A stretch of DNA of 64,000 nucleotides from Epiperipatus broadwayi (GCA_028023455.1 JAQFVV010000021.1:3307351-3371350); one strand, 5' to 3'; shown: positions 24,660 through 35,765, numbered from the stretch's first letter. The notes: generated by a model not told the origin, from the sequence alone. Numbers and translations: made by a program.

Positions 24660-25540
24660 AATTTAAAGATCTACTTAGATATAATGGCTCACTTGGGCCC
24701 ACAATACATAAATAAAGTATTAATTTCATATTTAAATTGCTATAATAAAAAGAATTTAAAATTCAAACAGTAGCAAAACAAATTAACATTATTCTTACTT
24801 CCATTTTATGTAGATTTAATTATAACAAGACTAATAAAACAGTTCCTGTCTTCCGTAATACCCAACATCTGATTATAAATTCAATTTTTTATAATGAGCT
24901 TATAAATTTTCGCTAAAACTTTTTTGAAAGTCTTTTATCTAATGATGCTATCTTTGCATATATTTTTCTTATCAGGAGCCTAAGCATTATAAAGCTTTGT
25001 GATTAGACTTTTTTTTTAAATCAATCGTAATTGGTTTTTATTTCGTAACCTTTTAATATATTAATCTGATTATTTTACCGTAATCAAATTAAAAATAATT
25101 CTACGTTATTTATTGAATCTTATTATAACTTTGAAAGTTTTATAATACGTTATCTATTTTTAAATATCAATTTTTGATCACAAGGCCAATATACTTTAAA
25201 CATACTTTTTAACGTTAATTTTTTACTAATCGTGTTACCCCCTCCCCAACCGTACAGATTTATAAATAATTATATTTACAAAATAAAAGATCTTCTTAGT
25301 TATAATTAATAAATACAAAACTGGGTAAAACTCAAAACTTTAATTCTGATAACTGAAGACATTTAAGTAAATTTAAAATTTTATTTGCAGATATGTAGGG
25401 TTTACACTCTTGTATGGGTTGAAGTAATATTTCTGATGACTTAAAAGTAATACACAACTTTAAAAATAAATGAAATACTCATTTTACACATTTATAGTAC
25501 AAAATATATACATGCAGTATTTCATATAAGAATATATGTA
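24660..25540. other. AT-rich stretch without recognisable gene
   Basis: Nothing identified. Confidence 0.45.
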
Positions 25541-25548
25541 TATGTCCA

Positions 25549-25868
25549 TGTTTAGCTACAATGGTTCGACTCAGTTACGGTTTAGTGAACTATATGAGTC
25601 GAAATTAACAGTGCAGCTAATAATGTTTATTGAGGAATGCTGTAACTTCCCTTTAGGACTCTGACACTTCCAGTCTACAGATTACTTCCCTTGGGTGCAG
25701 GTAATGATGACTGTAGTTAGCAGCTACCTGTCCCATGATTAGCATTCATTCTACAATATTGTAGACTAAGTACATATTTCTGTTCAATGTCTGACAATTA
25801 TCTGATGTCTAAAGTCTGAAAATCGTTGTCTGTTTTCCCTCTCAAATGCATTTCCGTACATAGTGACA
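25549..25868 (-). other. Possible short solo LTR, minus strand (tentative)
   Basis: On the plus strand the block starts TGTTTAGCTACAATGG and ends TACATAGTGACA, so it has TG...CA ends in both readings. On the minus strand an AATAAA sits in 'ctcaataaacatt' (about 25633), about 80 bp before the end, as expected for R/U5. The 5-bp flanks do not match, so target-site duplication is not shown. Confidence 0.3.
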
Positions 25869-26204
25869 TCCCTTTAAATATTATTAATTTAAGTATCCAT
25901 CTATTTAAACCGTATTTTGAAATGGCAAAGCAAACATTATAAAAAGTATGTACAGATGTAATGCCCTGAGAATTTAAATCCAGATTGGAGCTGAAACATT
26001 CAGCTATTTGAGGGTTTTCTTAGCATGTTCAGAACTTTTAAAATTAGTGGCCCATTGCCAAACTTCTTAAACATATAAAATTGTTTGGAAAATAAATACC
26101 CACTATTTTTAAAAAGATTAATTTCAGTTGCCCCAACCTTTATTATTGATATGGTGGGAGATGGGTAATACGATCCACTGTTACTTTAATTAAATAATCC
26201 AATA

Positions 26205-26320
26205 GCTTTATTGCTTAGGAATTCATTAGAAGTTTGAGCACTGATACCGATGAGTTGCATCAAAAACCACAGACCTTCAACTCCAGAATTTGCCCTTTTA
26301 CTCATGCACTTGACAGTAAA
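26205..26320. repeat. Fragment of the same old SINE-like repeat
   Basis: Carries 'tttattgcttaggaattcat' and 'agaagtttgagcactgatac', then 'ccttcaactccaga'. The reverse complement of 46985-47105 shows the same order. Divergence is high and no target-site duplication was detected. Confidence 0.5.
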
Positions 26321-27423
26321 AATAAATAAATGATAAACAAATGTTTAGTCGTTGGGGGGGGGGAGTCATGAATTTGAACACCAGAAGTGACAGGTTCACT
26401 TTTGTTCCGGGATTCTATTCTGCATTAATAAAATCGCCCATGGTTGAAAATCTAGAGCACATTTATTCCCCCCCCCCTTCCTAGAGAGCGCACATTTCTA
26501 AAACTTTTTTAAAGATCACGTATACATTTGCGTAACTTGTTTTATAACGGATTCTGTTTCTGAAGTTATATATATTAAACTTTGAAAAAAAAAACTTTTT
26601 TCTTCAGTCCTGTTTTCAAACAAAATTGAAGCTGACAGCTGGTTTTGAAATTTTTTAAAAATTCATATTTTATTTTATTCCTAAGATAAGATTAAACATC
26701 TTAATGCATTTGTAATTTATTTCTTGTTATCTCTCCTAATACAAATCACCCGTCAATTACAAAACTGGAAAAGTATAAATGCCTTTTTTTTTCTTTTCCT
26801 GTTTTAAAATACTTTTTTTTATATATATAAAAAAAGTCCATTTTGCTTAATAAATATGCTTTTAACTCTGAGATGGTTTTTTTAATCATATTTTTTTTTA
26901 TTAGTAATGTAAAATATAGAAATCTATTATGTTTTTCTGAAGTTATGACATTATTTTTTATCTTGTTCAGCAAATCTTAATAATGTGTGTTTTTTTTTTT
27001 CGTTTAATATAGAAAATTCATTCAGGCACAAAGATAATCATTTTGCATATGGCCATAATTTGTAATATTCTTGAATAACTTTTTGTCAATTTAATAACAT
27101 TAAAACTCATTTAAAATATATCTTTTGATTCACTTTTAGAAACATTTTCGCTCAGGGGAATGAACGAATGATGATTACTCTTTCGTAATATTCATCCCCC
27201 AAAGAAATCGTGAGCTAACAAATTTGTCTACAAAAAAATTAATTACTTCAATTTCAGGGCAAAATTTAATGAAAATGAGAAAACTGTTGCAAAAATTAAT
27301 AATGAGCTACAATACCTGATAAAAACTTGCATCGATGGAGAAAAAAGGAAGCTACCATAAGTAAAAATGATCCTCATAATATTTTTACACAGTGAGATTT
27401 GTGTTGTGCAAATAGTAGGTGTT

Positions 27424-27520
27424 ATTTAAAATCTGCAAATGTCCAGAATCGAACTATTTAGGTTCCAAAGATTTTAAATCTGCAAATATCCAGAATCAAA
27501 CTTTTTAGGGTCCAAAATAT
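27424..27520. repeat. Tandem duplication, unit about 48 bp
   Basis: 'aaatctgcaaatgtccagaa' and 'aaatctgcaaatatccagaa' begin two adjacent units that both continue 'tcgaact.tttagg.tccaaa'. This is a simple local duplication. Confidence 0.75.
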
Positions 27521-27639
27521 CATTAGATCCTCAACTGCAGTAAAATTCTTATATTAAGAACATTAATTTGAGAGACCTTCTATATCCATGAAGCCCAAGT
27601 TGGTACTTAAAGTAAATATACATCGCTAAGAATATCTCA

Positions 27640-28280
27640 GATAATCTATTTCAAAACCTTACAGTTGAATTGAATTATTGAACTCAACAGCAAACTCTTG
27701 GTGATTCAACAAATATACCCACAAAAAAAGAGTTAAGATGTATCCTCCGATGTTAAACCTAATGCTGAAAGTAAAAATAACAATATAAATACAAATTTCA
27801 TGATCATTTATTTAAAAATTTTATAATGCTTTAGTGAAAAAGGAGTGTGGTTGAGCAAGATTCTTCCATTTATCAAGCTAAGATTTTTTTGTCCTCTAAT
27901 TATTTGGGCACCTTTCAGAAGATCACATCATACTCAAGCATCAGAAATGACAGAGGTGATTCCCCACTAAGAATATTTAGTTCATAAGTTCTGCTCTTTC
28001 ATCTCTGCACTAACTATGCAGGGTTTTAAATCTGATGATAATAACTCTAGAACCAAATCAATGTCACTTTGTTTGGTGATAAAATAAAACTCTTCACAAA
28101 AAAGGATGCTTGTGGAAATCTCCAATTTTAGACCTAATTCGGAAAATAAAAATACAATGTCATGATCATTTGTCAGAAATTAATGGTGCTTAAGCACCAA
28201 AGTGATGTGACTGAGTGTGATACTATCATTCAATTTCCCCTCTCCTTATCTGTAAATAGATCTAGGAAATATTCATTTTT
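27640..28280. repeat. Old tandem segmental duplication, unit about 380-400 bp
   Basis: 27700-27860 and 28070-28230 share ordered words: 'cacaaaaaa.g', 'ttaaacctaat', 'gaaagtaaaaata', 'tcatgatcattt', 'tggtgctt/atgcttta'. The similarity is clear but diverged with indels. A 61-aa frame in the second unit is not preserved in the first. Confidence 0.5.
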
Positions 28281-28289
28281 CAATCTATC

Positions 28290-31200
28290 AGTCTTATCCT
28301 ATCAAAAAATACTAAATATAATCAAAATGATTCGCAGTGTTTTGTAAATAGCTTGAGTTTAAACTCAAAAGTCATAAATATGGTATAGCTATTAACTGAT
28401 ATCAAATTCATCTTAATTATGAACCACAAATTTCTAACAAACAAAATACTAATGACTAGTCATGAATATTTTTGGAAGTGCTTAAAATTAATAATTAAAT
28501 GTTATTATGATTACACACTTTAAAATGTTGGCAAAATCAAATCTATCTTGAAGAAAGGCATTCTATTCCATGACTATTGTATGTATATTAGTCATAAGAG
28601 AGATGGATAATTCATTTTTTGCAGCATGCTTAGAATATCTAGATATATATTTACCCAATTCTGTTTCATGCATAAGAATATTTTCAGAAAAAAAAAAATT
28701 ATAACTATCGAATGGCTTTCAGAAATATAGTTTGAGATGGCAAATTATTTTTACAGATTTTAAATAAATAGAGGGATTTGAACTTAGGATTTTAAGCCTA
28801 GATTCATCCTCCACTCCATCTTAAACAACTGATACCCATGACCCCATACATGTGAAAAAGATAGATATTCTCCAATATGTGTTTTGCGCAGTACCAGCAT
28901 TCATCACTTGGACAAGATTATAATCACTCACACATATATGCAATACCCACCAAGGGCTTTGAGAGTTCCATTGTTGATTTTTCAGTGAAATGGACAGTTG
29001 AATTGTTGGAAGGATGAGATGATTAAAGCCTGTCCATTAAAGTTTAAGAAATTACTATTTTAATATAATTCGTTGATTTATTGTATATATTTGTGGGAAA
29101 TTATGATCTGGTCCAACAGATGAGTACTGGTTCTGCGTGAAATATGTATATTGGAAATCATCTATCTTTTTTGCATATGTGTGTTCATGTGTATTGATTG
29201 TTTGAAATGAAATGGAAGATGAATATAGACTGAAAATCCTAAGTTCAAATCTCTCGATTTACCATAGTAAACATTCAGTGTACTGAATGAATAGGTTAAT
29301 TAGATTTTAAATAACTAAATGTATATATATATTGATACAAACCCAATAGTTAATAGTTTATAATGTATACACACTTCTTTCGATAACAAAAAGTATTTCA
29401 TCCTAACTTATTGACATAATTTTTCGAAAAATATTATTATAGTACAGAGTAGAATAAGACAAATAGTGTAAAATATGAAATAATCAAGCGTCTAAATGAA
29501 GAAAATTTATAGATATGGATATATTTAATTAAATGAAATATAATAATTTTTAAACTAATAAAAATGAATAATAATTATTTTAAATGTTTTTTTTTAAAAA
29601 TATGGAACTTAACAATTTTATGATATATATAATGTGCCCCAAGGGAAAAAATGACCGGTTCTCTCTCCAAGCTATTTGCATCACCATTTTTTAATCAATG
29701 CGTGTTTACCACAAAATGTTTAAGGCTTTAACGGGTCTGAATCACAAGTTATGACATGAAATGTGATAATGGGTCTCATACTTTTATAAATTGTCTTCAA
29801 CGTCCTTCCTGCCATCACGAAATTTTGCAAACCACTTGAAAAAGTTTGTGACTCATGATTTCCTTGTCATATATTCAAATATTTCAGTAGCAGTTTTACT
29901 AATTTAAAATAAAAAAAATTATGTTTGTGTGCATGTGCGCAGGTGTGCTTATAATATAGATAGAAATTAATACAGCTTTAAGTAATGTGCTGCCTATTAA
30001 AATTCCCTTTATGGATTCCCGAAAGAGAAGGTATTATTCACTATCTTTTATTTCTGGTTAGTAAGAGTTTGGGTGACTTTTCATTCCTTTTTTACCCGCA
30101 GATTTGACATTAATTTAGTGATCAATATTGGATGACTATTTGGGTGTGCCATTAATACTGCTATCTAAAAATCTAAGTTTGTTTGTTACCTGAAAAATCT
30201 TCCAATTTTTACTTAGTCTGCTTTTCAACTCAAGATTAAGTAAATTTTGTTTATTTATTAAGTCATTAAAAGTAAATGATCTTCCAGTATTTAGATTGGT
30301 GGAATTTTAGAACTGAAGGAACATGGAATGCAACTCAATTCTGCCACTAGGGTTCGAACGCGTTGTGAGGATACACTTGAATTTCCGAACAACAAATCAT
30401 TCTTTTTTTTTTTATTAAGTCTAAACGAAAACATTAAATTATTATAATATAAAATTAAGACTCTTAATTTGAAATAAGTATTTTTAAATTTAAAAACTTT
30501 TGTTTTCAAAAATATGATAAATAGTAGGCGGTTAAATATTTTAATTGATAATATTATCAGATATATCTTAGTAATGTATTACCACAATTGGCTAAATATA
30601 TATATAAAGTATGTACTTGAACATACCTCATTTAGGGCTTAATATTTTATGTATTTAAAACTATTTAATCATTTTTAATTTATTCATTTTAAAGATTTAT
30701 GCCATTACTGAAATCCACTCAACTGAATTATTATCAAAATAATATATAGTTTTTACTTTTAATTACTTAAAAAGTACAATTTTTAAATATATTGCTACAT
30801 TATACAAATGGTTTTTCAACATTTTTAATGTCCTAAATATTATAAATTAGTTTTCCAGATAAATTACTATATTTATTCCTTTAAAAATTGAATTTAAAGT
30901 TCAGCAAAAAAATTAATCTTTTTAAATCATATTAAAAGGTGGAAAAAGAAAATATTGTAATTTTTAACATTTGACTTTTAATGTTTTGTGCGTGTGTTTC
31001 TATAAAAATGTCATATAAATAAGTTATATATATTATGGTCCCACACCCTAGAGGATAGTGATAGATGGGTGGACTAAAGTGCAAAAAGTTCGTAAATCGA
31101 TTAAAAACGAACTCAATTTAAGAAAACTGTTTTGGCCTATCTATTTTATGCTCGAACATCACATTTTCTTGAGCAGCATTATTTGTTTTGCATATATCAT

Positions 31201-31680
31201 TTCATAAATGTGATGGTTTTTCTTTTTTTCTTATATGGCCGATATTGGACTCATTACTGACTTTATTTAACACTATTGGTCAATAGCTCGATTATTGCCT
31301 TAACCCCTCCCCTCGCCATCATTGAAATAAATAGTTTGATTACACAAACTATAGCCAGTTTATTGTTCCATTTTTAGACATTAACTCAAAAATGTAATGA
31401 TCTGACTATATTTTTCTAGCAATTCATCACTTAATTCCTCGTCCTGATCACTAAAGAGTTGGCTAGTGAAAATTAGTTTTACTTGCTTCCAGAATTAAAC
31501 TTAGCTTATCTCAACGGAGTTTATTTTATTTAACCCCTACTTAACATTTTAATTATTATTATTCTACTCTTAACTCATTCTGCACAATTGCTAAATACAC
31601 TGGCCTTTAGTAGAATTAATTACTACCTCCCCATTTTAAATCCTACCAAAAGATTTATTTCACAAATAAATTCATTGTAT
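28290..31680. other. AT-rich stretch without recognisable gene
   Basis: No gene, RNA or element supported. The phrase 'gaaaatcctaagttcaaatc' at 29231 is the complement of 'gatttgaacttaggatttt' at 28775, a short inverted pair that may be remnants of one repeat. Confidence 0.45.
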
Positions 31681-31689
31681 TCTGCTATA

Positions 31690-32538
31690 CTATGGAAAAA
31701 GAAGGTAGTATCCATCAGTATGAAAAAAAATGCAAAACCCTAAAAGGTTAAATGGACTGGGTTTGCATTCAATTGTTACAATGTTAATGAGAAACACACT
31801 AAATTTCTTTTATTCCATGTACACAAAAACAATATTCCAAACTCCACTCAATAACATTATCCCTACAGACAGGCCTCCACCATACCATAGGAAATCCTGG
31901 CTGGAAAACCTAATCAACCTTCTTTCCCATCATATCAACTTAAATGAGTTTCAGTTTAATAAAAAATTCACATATTGGGAAACTGTCAACATTTTAAACA
32001 CTAATCAGGATTGACCACCTGCAATGCTGGGAATACCAAATGAGAAATTAATCCCAAAGATAAAAAGATGGTTTCTTACATCAAAATATATTGATTTTAC
32101 CATAAAAACCAATCTATGCGCTTTACCAACAAATGACTTCCTTATTGAGAAAAGAGGATTGAAGCTCTATGTAACATCTGCAAAAGAGATTCTGAAACTA
32201 TCAATCATATTCTAATAGACTGCTTAGGATTAAACCAAGTAAGATGCAGACTTCAAGAATTCTTCAAGCTCACAAGTATTCAACTCTTTGACATCGCTGG
32301 GAACATCAAAACAGGAAGTTACTCAAACATTAGAAGATCCATCTTTGTAAACCACACTGTGTGGCTACTCAGATGTAGGCTAGTATTCAATACAACACCC
32401 TGTGATCCTCTTAAATTTACTATCAAAACTCTTACAACTATAAGAGAAAAAGACCAGCTACTAACTCCCACTGAAATCTTCATGCCAACCTGGATCAACT
32501 CAGAAGATTTGCCCACAGCAATAAAAATACAGAAGTAA
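31690..32538 (+). pseudogene. LINE C-terminal fragment with zinc-binding domain
   Basis: The first part carries GLGLHSI, a pattern found near the end of the RT/thumb region of many LINEs. It continues as '...LGIPNEKLIPKIKRWF' and '...LCALPTNDFL'. After a frame change near 32155 it reads ALCNICKRDSETINHILIDC, the CxxC...H...C arrangement of the reverse-transcriptase zinc-binding domain, and runs to a TAA at 32536-32538 after AIKIQK. One TGA (about 32012) and one frameshift make it non-functional. The RT catalytic core is missing, a 5' truncation typical of LINEs. Clade not assigned. Confidence 0.7.
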
Positions 32539-32539
32539 A

Positions 32540-33230
32540 TAATGAATAAACAAAGTTTGACTCGATTAAAGATGGAAAATTTAGGAATTCATCATTTAAG
32601 GAAAAAACAATAGATATCCACAATGGGCAGGTGGATAAATTTTTTAGTTTACTTCTATTTTTTAATTTGCAATGAACTGCATCCTTGTCAAAGAAAAGAA
32701 GAAGAGACTGATCTTTCACAGTTGCAAATATAATTTTTTCTTGTAATTTTATTGATTCATAACATGCATATTTGTAGTTATTATTTGCTTTTTTTTCTAT
32801 ATAATTTAGAAGTGTAACCAAAGTTAAATATAAATAAATATTATACATTAAAAAAAAAAAAGAATATGAGTTATGAATTAGAATACTGAATGCCAGAATA
32901 AAGATATTTCCTATACAAGGAATAATTTTACTAGTACTAAATTTAATAACAATAAAAACGTAAAGAAAATAACATATGTATATACATATGGCATATAAAT
33001 TATAAACAGGGTTATCATATAAACGATCATGCATATATCTTTTTTAAATAAGAAAAACAACTTAATTAGTCTAATTATACCAAACAAAAAATAATTGTTT
33101 CCAGAAAGATGAATGCATTATGTAAAAAAAAATAAACATATTTTTTCCACTTTAGATAAGGTAGGGAATTGAAATTTAAATAATTCAAAATATAAATTAA
33201 GAAAAAATAAATAAATAAATAAATTATCAT
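32540..33230. other. AT-rich stretch; long minus-strand frame judged non-coding
   Basis: A 179-aa minus-strand frame (32495-33034) is rich in Phe, Ile, Tyr, Leu and Lys. It overlaps the end of the LINE fragment on the other strand. Its hydrophobic runs follow AT composition and I see no family motif. I do not call it a gene, though it is the longest unexplained frame outside the retroelements. Confidence 0.4.
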
Positions 33231-33232
33231 TG

Positions 33233-33346
33233 AACTTTTTCATTTTTTTTTTTAAGTGTCATAGCATCGGCCGGGACGCGAACCCGCAACCAAGGCAGTC
33301 GCGCTGACCTCTCGACCACCAATGCAGGACAACTTTTTCATTTTTT
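33233..33346 (-). mobile_element. tRNA-derived SINE, copy 1, with 16-bp target-site duplication
   Basis: The body (33249-33330, sense on minus) is flanked by AACTTTTTCATTTTTT at 33233-33248 and 33331-33346. The sense strand starts near GCATTGGTGGTCGAGAGG (D-arm/A-box region), has GGGTTCGCGTCCCGG (B box/T arm) and closes with CCGATGC, which pairs with the 5' acceptor GCATTGG. Compared with copies 2 and 4 the anticodon and variable-arm region is shortened. After the tRNA part come 'tatgacact' and an A run. Retroposition by LINE machinery is inferred from the duplication and the A tail. Confidence 0.85.
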
Positions 33347-33609
33347 CATTCGTCAAATATCTTAAAAATAATAATATTAAACAAATAAATTAAAAAATAA
33401 CAAACAAACACAGTATTCTATTTTAAAAATAGCCCATTAATTTCAATATATATATATACGATAAACCAAACACAAACTTTTTATTTATAATGTTTTCCTG
33501 AAGGTTTGTAATGATGGTGTTCTAATTGTATTTTTATATTGGGCTATTTCCATAATCTAATATGAGTATTGAATGTCTTCAGAAAAAGGCCTGGCCAGTG
33601 ACAGAAGTA

Positions 33610-33690
33610 GCATGGGATTCGAACCTGGACCCTTAGATTTTCGAGTATTGAATTTTAAGGTAATGCTCTAACCAACTGAGCCATCCTGCC
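33610..33690 (-). repeat. tRNA-like SINE head with Pol III boxes
   Basis: On the minus strand the sequence starts GGCAGGATGGCTCAGTTGG (A box) and ends at GGTTCGAATCCCATGCT (B box), with an expanded middle containing 'cttaaaattcaatactcgaa'. The downstream 'acttctgtcactggccagg' could be the SINE body. The middle does not fold as a normal anticodon arm, so a functional tRNA is unlikely. No clear target-site duplication. This is a different tRNA head from the four SINEs at 33.2, 35.0, 35.2 and 46.7 kb. Confidence 0.65.
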
Positions 33691-33799
33691 AAAGGCAAAA
33701 GTCAGTAGAAATTTCATATAGTTTAGTTATCTATGAGGCCTCCTGATTTCTCCACTTTTTCCTAAGAGCATAGTTGATTATTGTTTTCTATACATTATG

Positions 33800-34695
33800 T
33801 ATAGTCACACCAGGTTGGCTTGTGAGATTTTTTGTCATTGTTATGTGAGCAGCTTCTTTAATTTTTTTTCTTTGTACCTTTTCTTTTCTATCCAATATTT
33901 TTGTATTTTCCCAAATGAACATATGTTCATTGGCACATACATAATCTGCTACCTTAGACACATCTGTTTTCTCTCATCTAATCATCAGTTTGTGTTCTTG
34001 CAAGCACTTTTCAATGGGATAACTGGTCTCATTCAATATATTTTTTTTCACATTCACATGGTATTTCATAGATGCAGTTTTTTCTTTTCATCATTTCAAG
34101 TTTAGGCTTTGTAGATGTTAGAATTCATCATAGAGTGTTATGGCTCTGGAAAGCTGTTTTGATGTTATACTAATTTCAGAGTTTCTTTCATTTGTCTGCT
34201 ATTTTTGGAATGTATGGGTACAGTACAGTACCAATAATTATCTTTTTCTCTTGATGATTCTTTTTGTTGTCTATTTAATGTTTTCTTAATAACACCTGGT
34301 GGATAACTATTTTTCATAAGAGTTTGTTCTATATAAATCTTTTCTTTTTCCAAATTGCTGGTTTTTGAACAAACTTCTTTTTGCTTTGATCCATAGTGAT
34401 AGTATAACTCCATGTTTTGTGTTTCTGGTGTAATTGGATGTATAGGATAGATATTTTCCTGTATGTGTAGATTTTCAGTAAACTGTAGTTTTGATTTTGC
34501 CATGAGGGAGTTGTCACAAGAACATCTAAGAATGCCAATTTTTTTTCTTGTTCTGATTCTATTGTAAATTTAATTGAAGGGGATATGTTGTTGATGTATT
34601 TCCAGAAAGTTTATAGCAGTGCTTTACCATGTGCCCATACAACAAATGTAGCATCTTGATTTATTATATAAACTATTATAATGTATAAAAATATA
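33800..34695 (-). pseudogene. Penelope-like element, RT C-terminus plus GIY-YIG nuclease
   Basis: In minus-strand order: NQDATFVVW (about 34660), a degraded form of the catalytic YxDDTFV motif; NNISPSIKFTIE and LAFLDVLVT, the block after the catalytic site in Penelope RTs; then SNLEKEKIYIEQTLMKNSYP, a conserved region before the linker. The GIY-YIG module follows as CIYEIPCECEKKYIE (about 34065) and, after a frame change, DYVCANEHMFIWENTKILD with a KIKEA helix. Stops and frameshifts throughout show decay. The 5' part of RT is absent beyond about 34695, where an inverted repeat begins. Confidence 0.8.
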
Positions 34696-34969
34696 TTCCT
34701 TAAAACACTTCTAACAAACAATCTTAACTTTTTATTACGTTTATTTCTTAAATATATTTCTTAAAATAATCCCCTATAATGTATAATTATTTAATTAAAT
34801 CAACCTATTATCCTCTTCTTTTTTTTTCGATTAACACCTTATTCCTTACAAGTTTCATTTCATTAATAAAAATTTCTTTTATAATTCTTTCATACTACGA
34901 TCTAATACATTCTAAAGGTTCTATTTTAACATTTTAATGTTTAAATTTATTCATTTTTTTTTTAAACTG

Positions 34970-35106
34970 CAGAATTTTTAACATTTTTTTTCCCCATATG
35001 TTATAGCATCGTCCGGGAGGCGAACCCACAACGGTCGGCAACCAACTACTTGCTTGCAAGGCGACTGCGATGACCTCTCGGCTAACAACGCTTGACAGAA
35101 TTTTTA
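34970..35106 (-). mobile_element. tRNA-derived SINE, copy 2, with 11-bp target-site duplication
   Basis: CAGAATTTTTA flanks the body at 34970-34980 and 35096-35106. The tRNA-like part (35006-35091, 86 nt) has acceptor ends GCGTTGT and ACGATGC that pair with wobble, an anticodon-type loop CTTGCAA, a long variable arm and TTCGCC in the T arm. The long variable arm is the layout of a Ser/Leu-type tRNA, but the loop triplet TGC fits neither. The 3' part is 'tataacatatgggg' plus an A run. It is inserted in a GIY-YIG remnant. Confidence 0.85.
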
Positions 35107-35186
35107 TCATTTAAATGTTGTTTTAATCTTGTTGCCAATTTATTCTTTGTAGTTCCAACATATGACATTTCTTTATTATCTTTAAT

Positions 35187-35308
35187 TAACATTACATTTT
35201 TTTTCTATATGTCAAATGCGTTGACCTGGAAGTGAACCGGGCCCGCTGCTTGGAAGGCAGCTATGCTAACCACTAGGCCACCAACGCTTGACAATAACAT
35301 TATATTTT
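35187..35308 (-). mobile_element. tRNA-Gly(UCC)-derived SINE with 14-bp target-site duplication
   Basis: TAACATTACATTTT (35187-35200) and TAACATTATATTTT (35295-35308) flank the body. The tRNA-like part 35218-35287 (minus) starts GCGTTGGTGGCCTAGTGGTT, has a perfect anticodon arm GCTGC-CTTCCAA-GCAGC (anticodon TCC) and an acceptor closing TCAACGC. The T arm is altered (GGTTCACTTCC instead of the usual GGTTCGATTCC), weakening the B box. The post-tRNA tail 'atttgacatatag' plus A run resembles that of the other SINEs. It is retroposed, so not a native tRNA locus. Confidence 0.85.
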
Positions 35309-35619
35309 TTATTAATCATATTAAATAATTTACAGACAAATCTTTTGAAACATTGAAACCAATATAAATTAACATAAGTTAAGATTGTTTGTTAGAAGAG
35401 TTTTAACGTAAGAAGTATTTGTATTTGTTATATGTATTATGGAATATTTGTATTTATTATTTTTTATGTATTTTTTAGTTGTTTATAGTCGAACGTTGGA
35501 AAATGTTTTTGCACGTTATAATAGTTCATTTAATAAATCAAGATTTTTAAAGATGTTTGTGTGTGATTTGTTGTATATATATTAAACAAATATTAAAATA
35601 TTCATTTACAATGTGCCTT

Positions 35620-35765
35620 AAATATATATATGTAATGATACCCTTATTCGATATCTGTATTTCTTCAAAGTTATATACGTAATCTTGTAATTAAATGTTA
35701 ATATATATTTTATATATATTACAGCATTTATTAATATTCAATTACAAGATTACGTATATATATCC
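35620..35765. repeat. Small inverted repeat related to the 11.3-kb element
   Basis: ACGTAATCTTGTAATTAA (about 35678) and its complement 'aattacaagattacgt' (about 35739) flank a TA-rich loop. The left part 'cttattcgatatctgtattt' resembles 'attattcgatgtctattttt' at 11302, just outside the left arm of the GIY-YIG element. Probably a solo terminus of that element family. Confidence 0.55.

Larger units (their letters stand above)
34700..35406 (-). mobile_element. Second GIY-YIG (Penelope-type) remnant bounded by 31-bp inverted repeats, hosting two SINEs
   Basis: TTAAAACACTTCTAACAAAC... at 34700-34730 recurs inverted at 35376-35406 with one mismatch over 31 bp. Inside, ignoring the two SINE insertions, the minus strand reads FKRFVCKLFNMINKKYNVM, then EMSYVGTTKNKLATRLKQHL, a GIY-YIG core (the YVGTTKNKL...R...H pattern of Penelope C-termini), and later YERIIKEIFINEMKLVRNKV before a stop. 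Stops and a frameshift are present. It abuts the preceding Penelope fragment but has a different nuclease sequence, so it is a different lineage. Confidence 0.6.

Noticed and set aside
32495-33034. 179-aa minus-strand frame as a membrane protein gene
   Set aside because: Hydrophobic, Phe/Ile/Tyr-rich composition follows from AT-rich DNA; it overlaps LINE sequence on the other strand and has no recognisable family.
35218-35287. Functional tRNA-Gly(UCC) gene
   Set aside because: The T arm/B box is mutated, and flanking 14-bp target-site duplications plus an A-rich tail show that it is retroposed.
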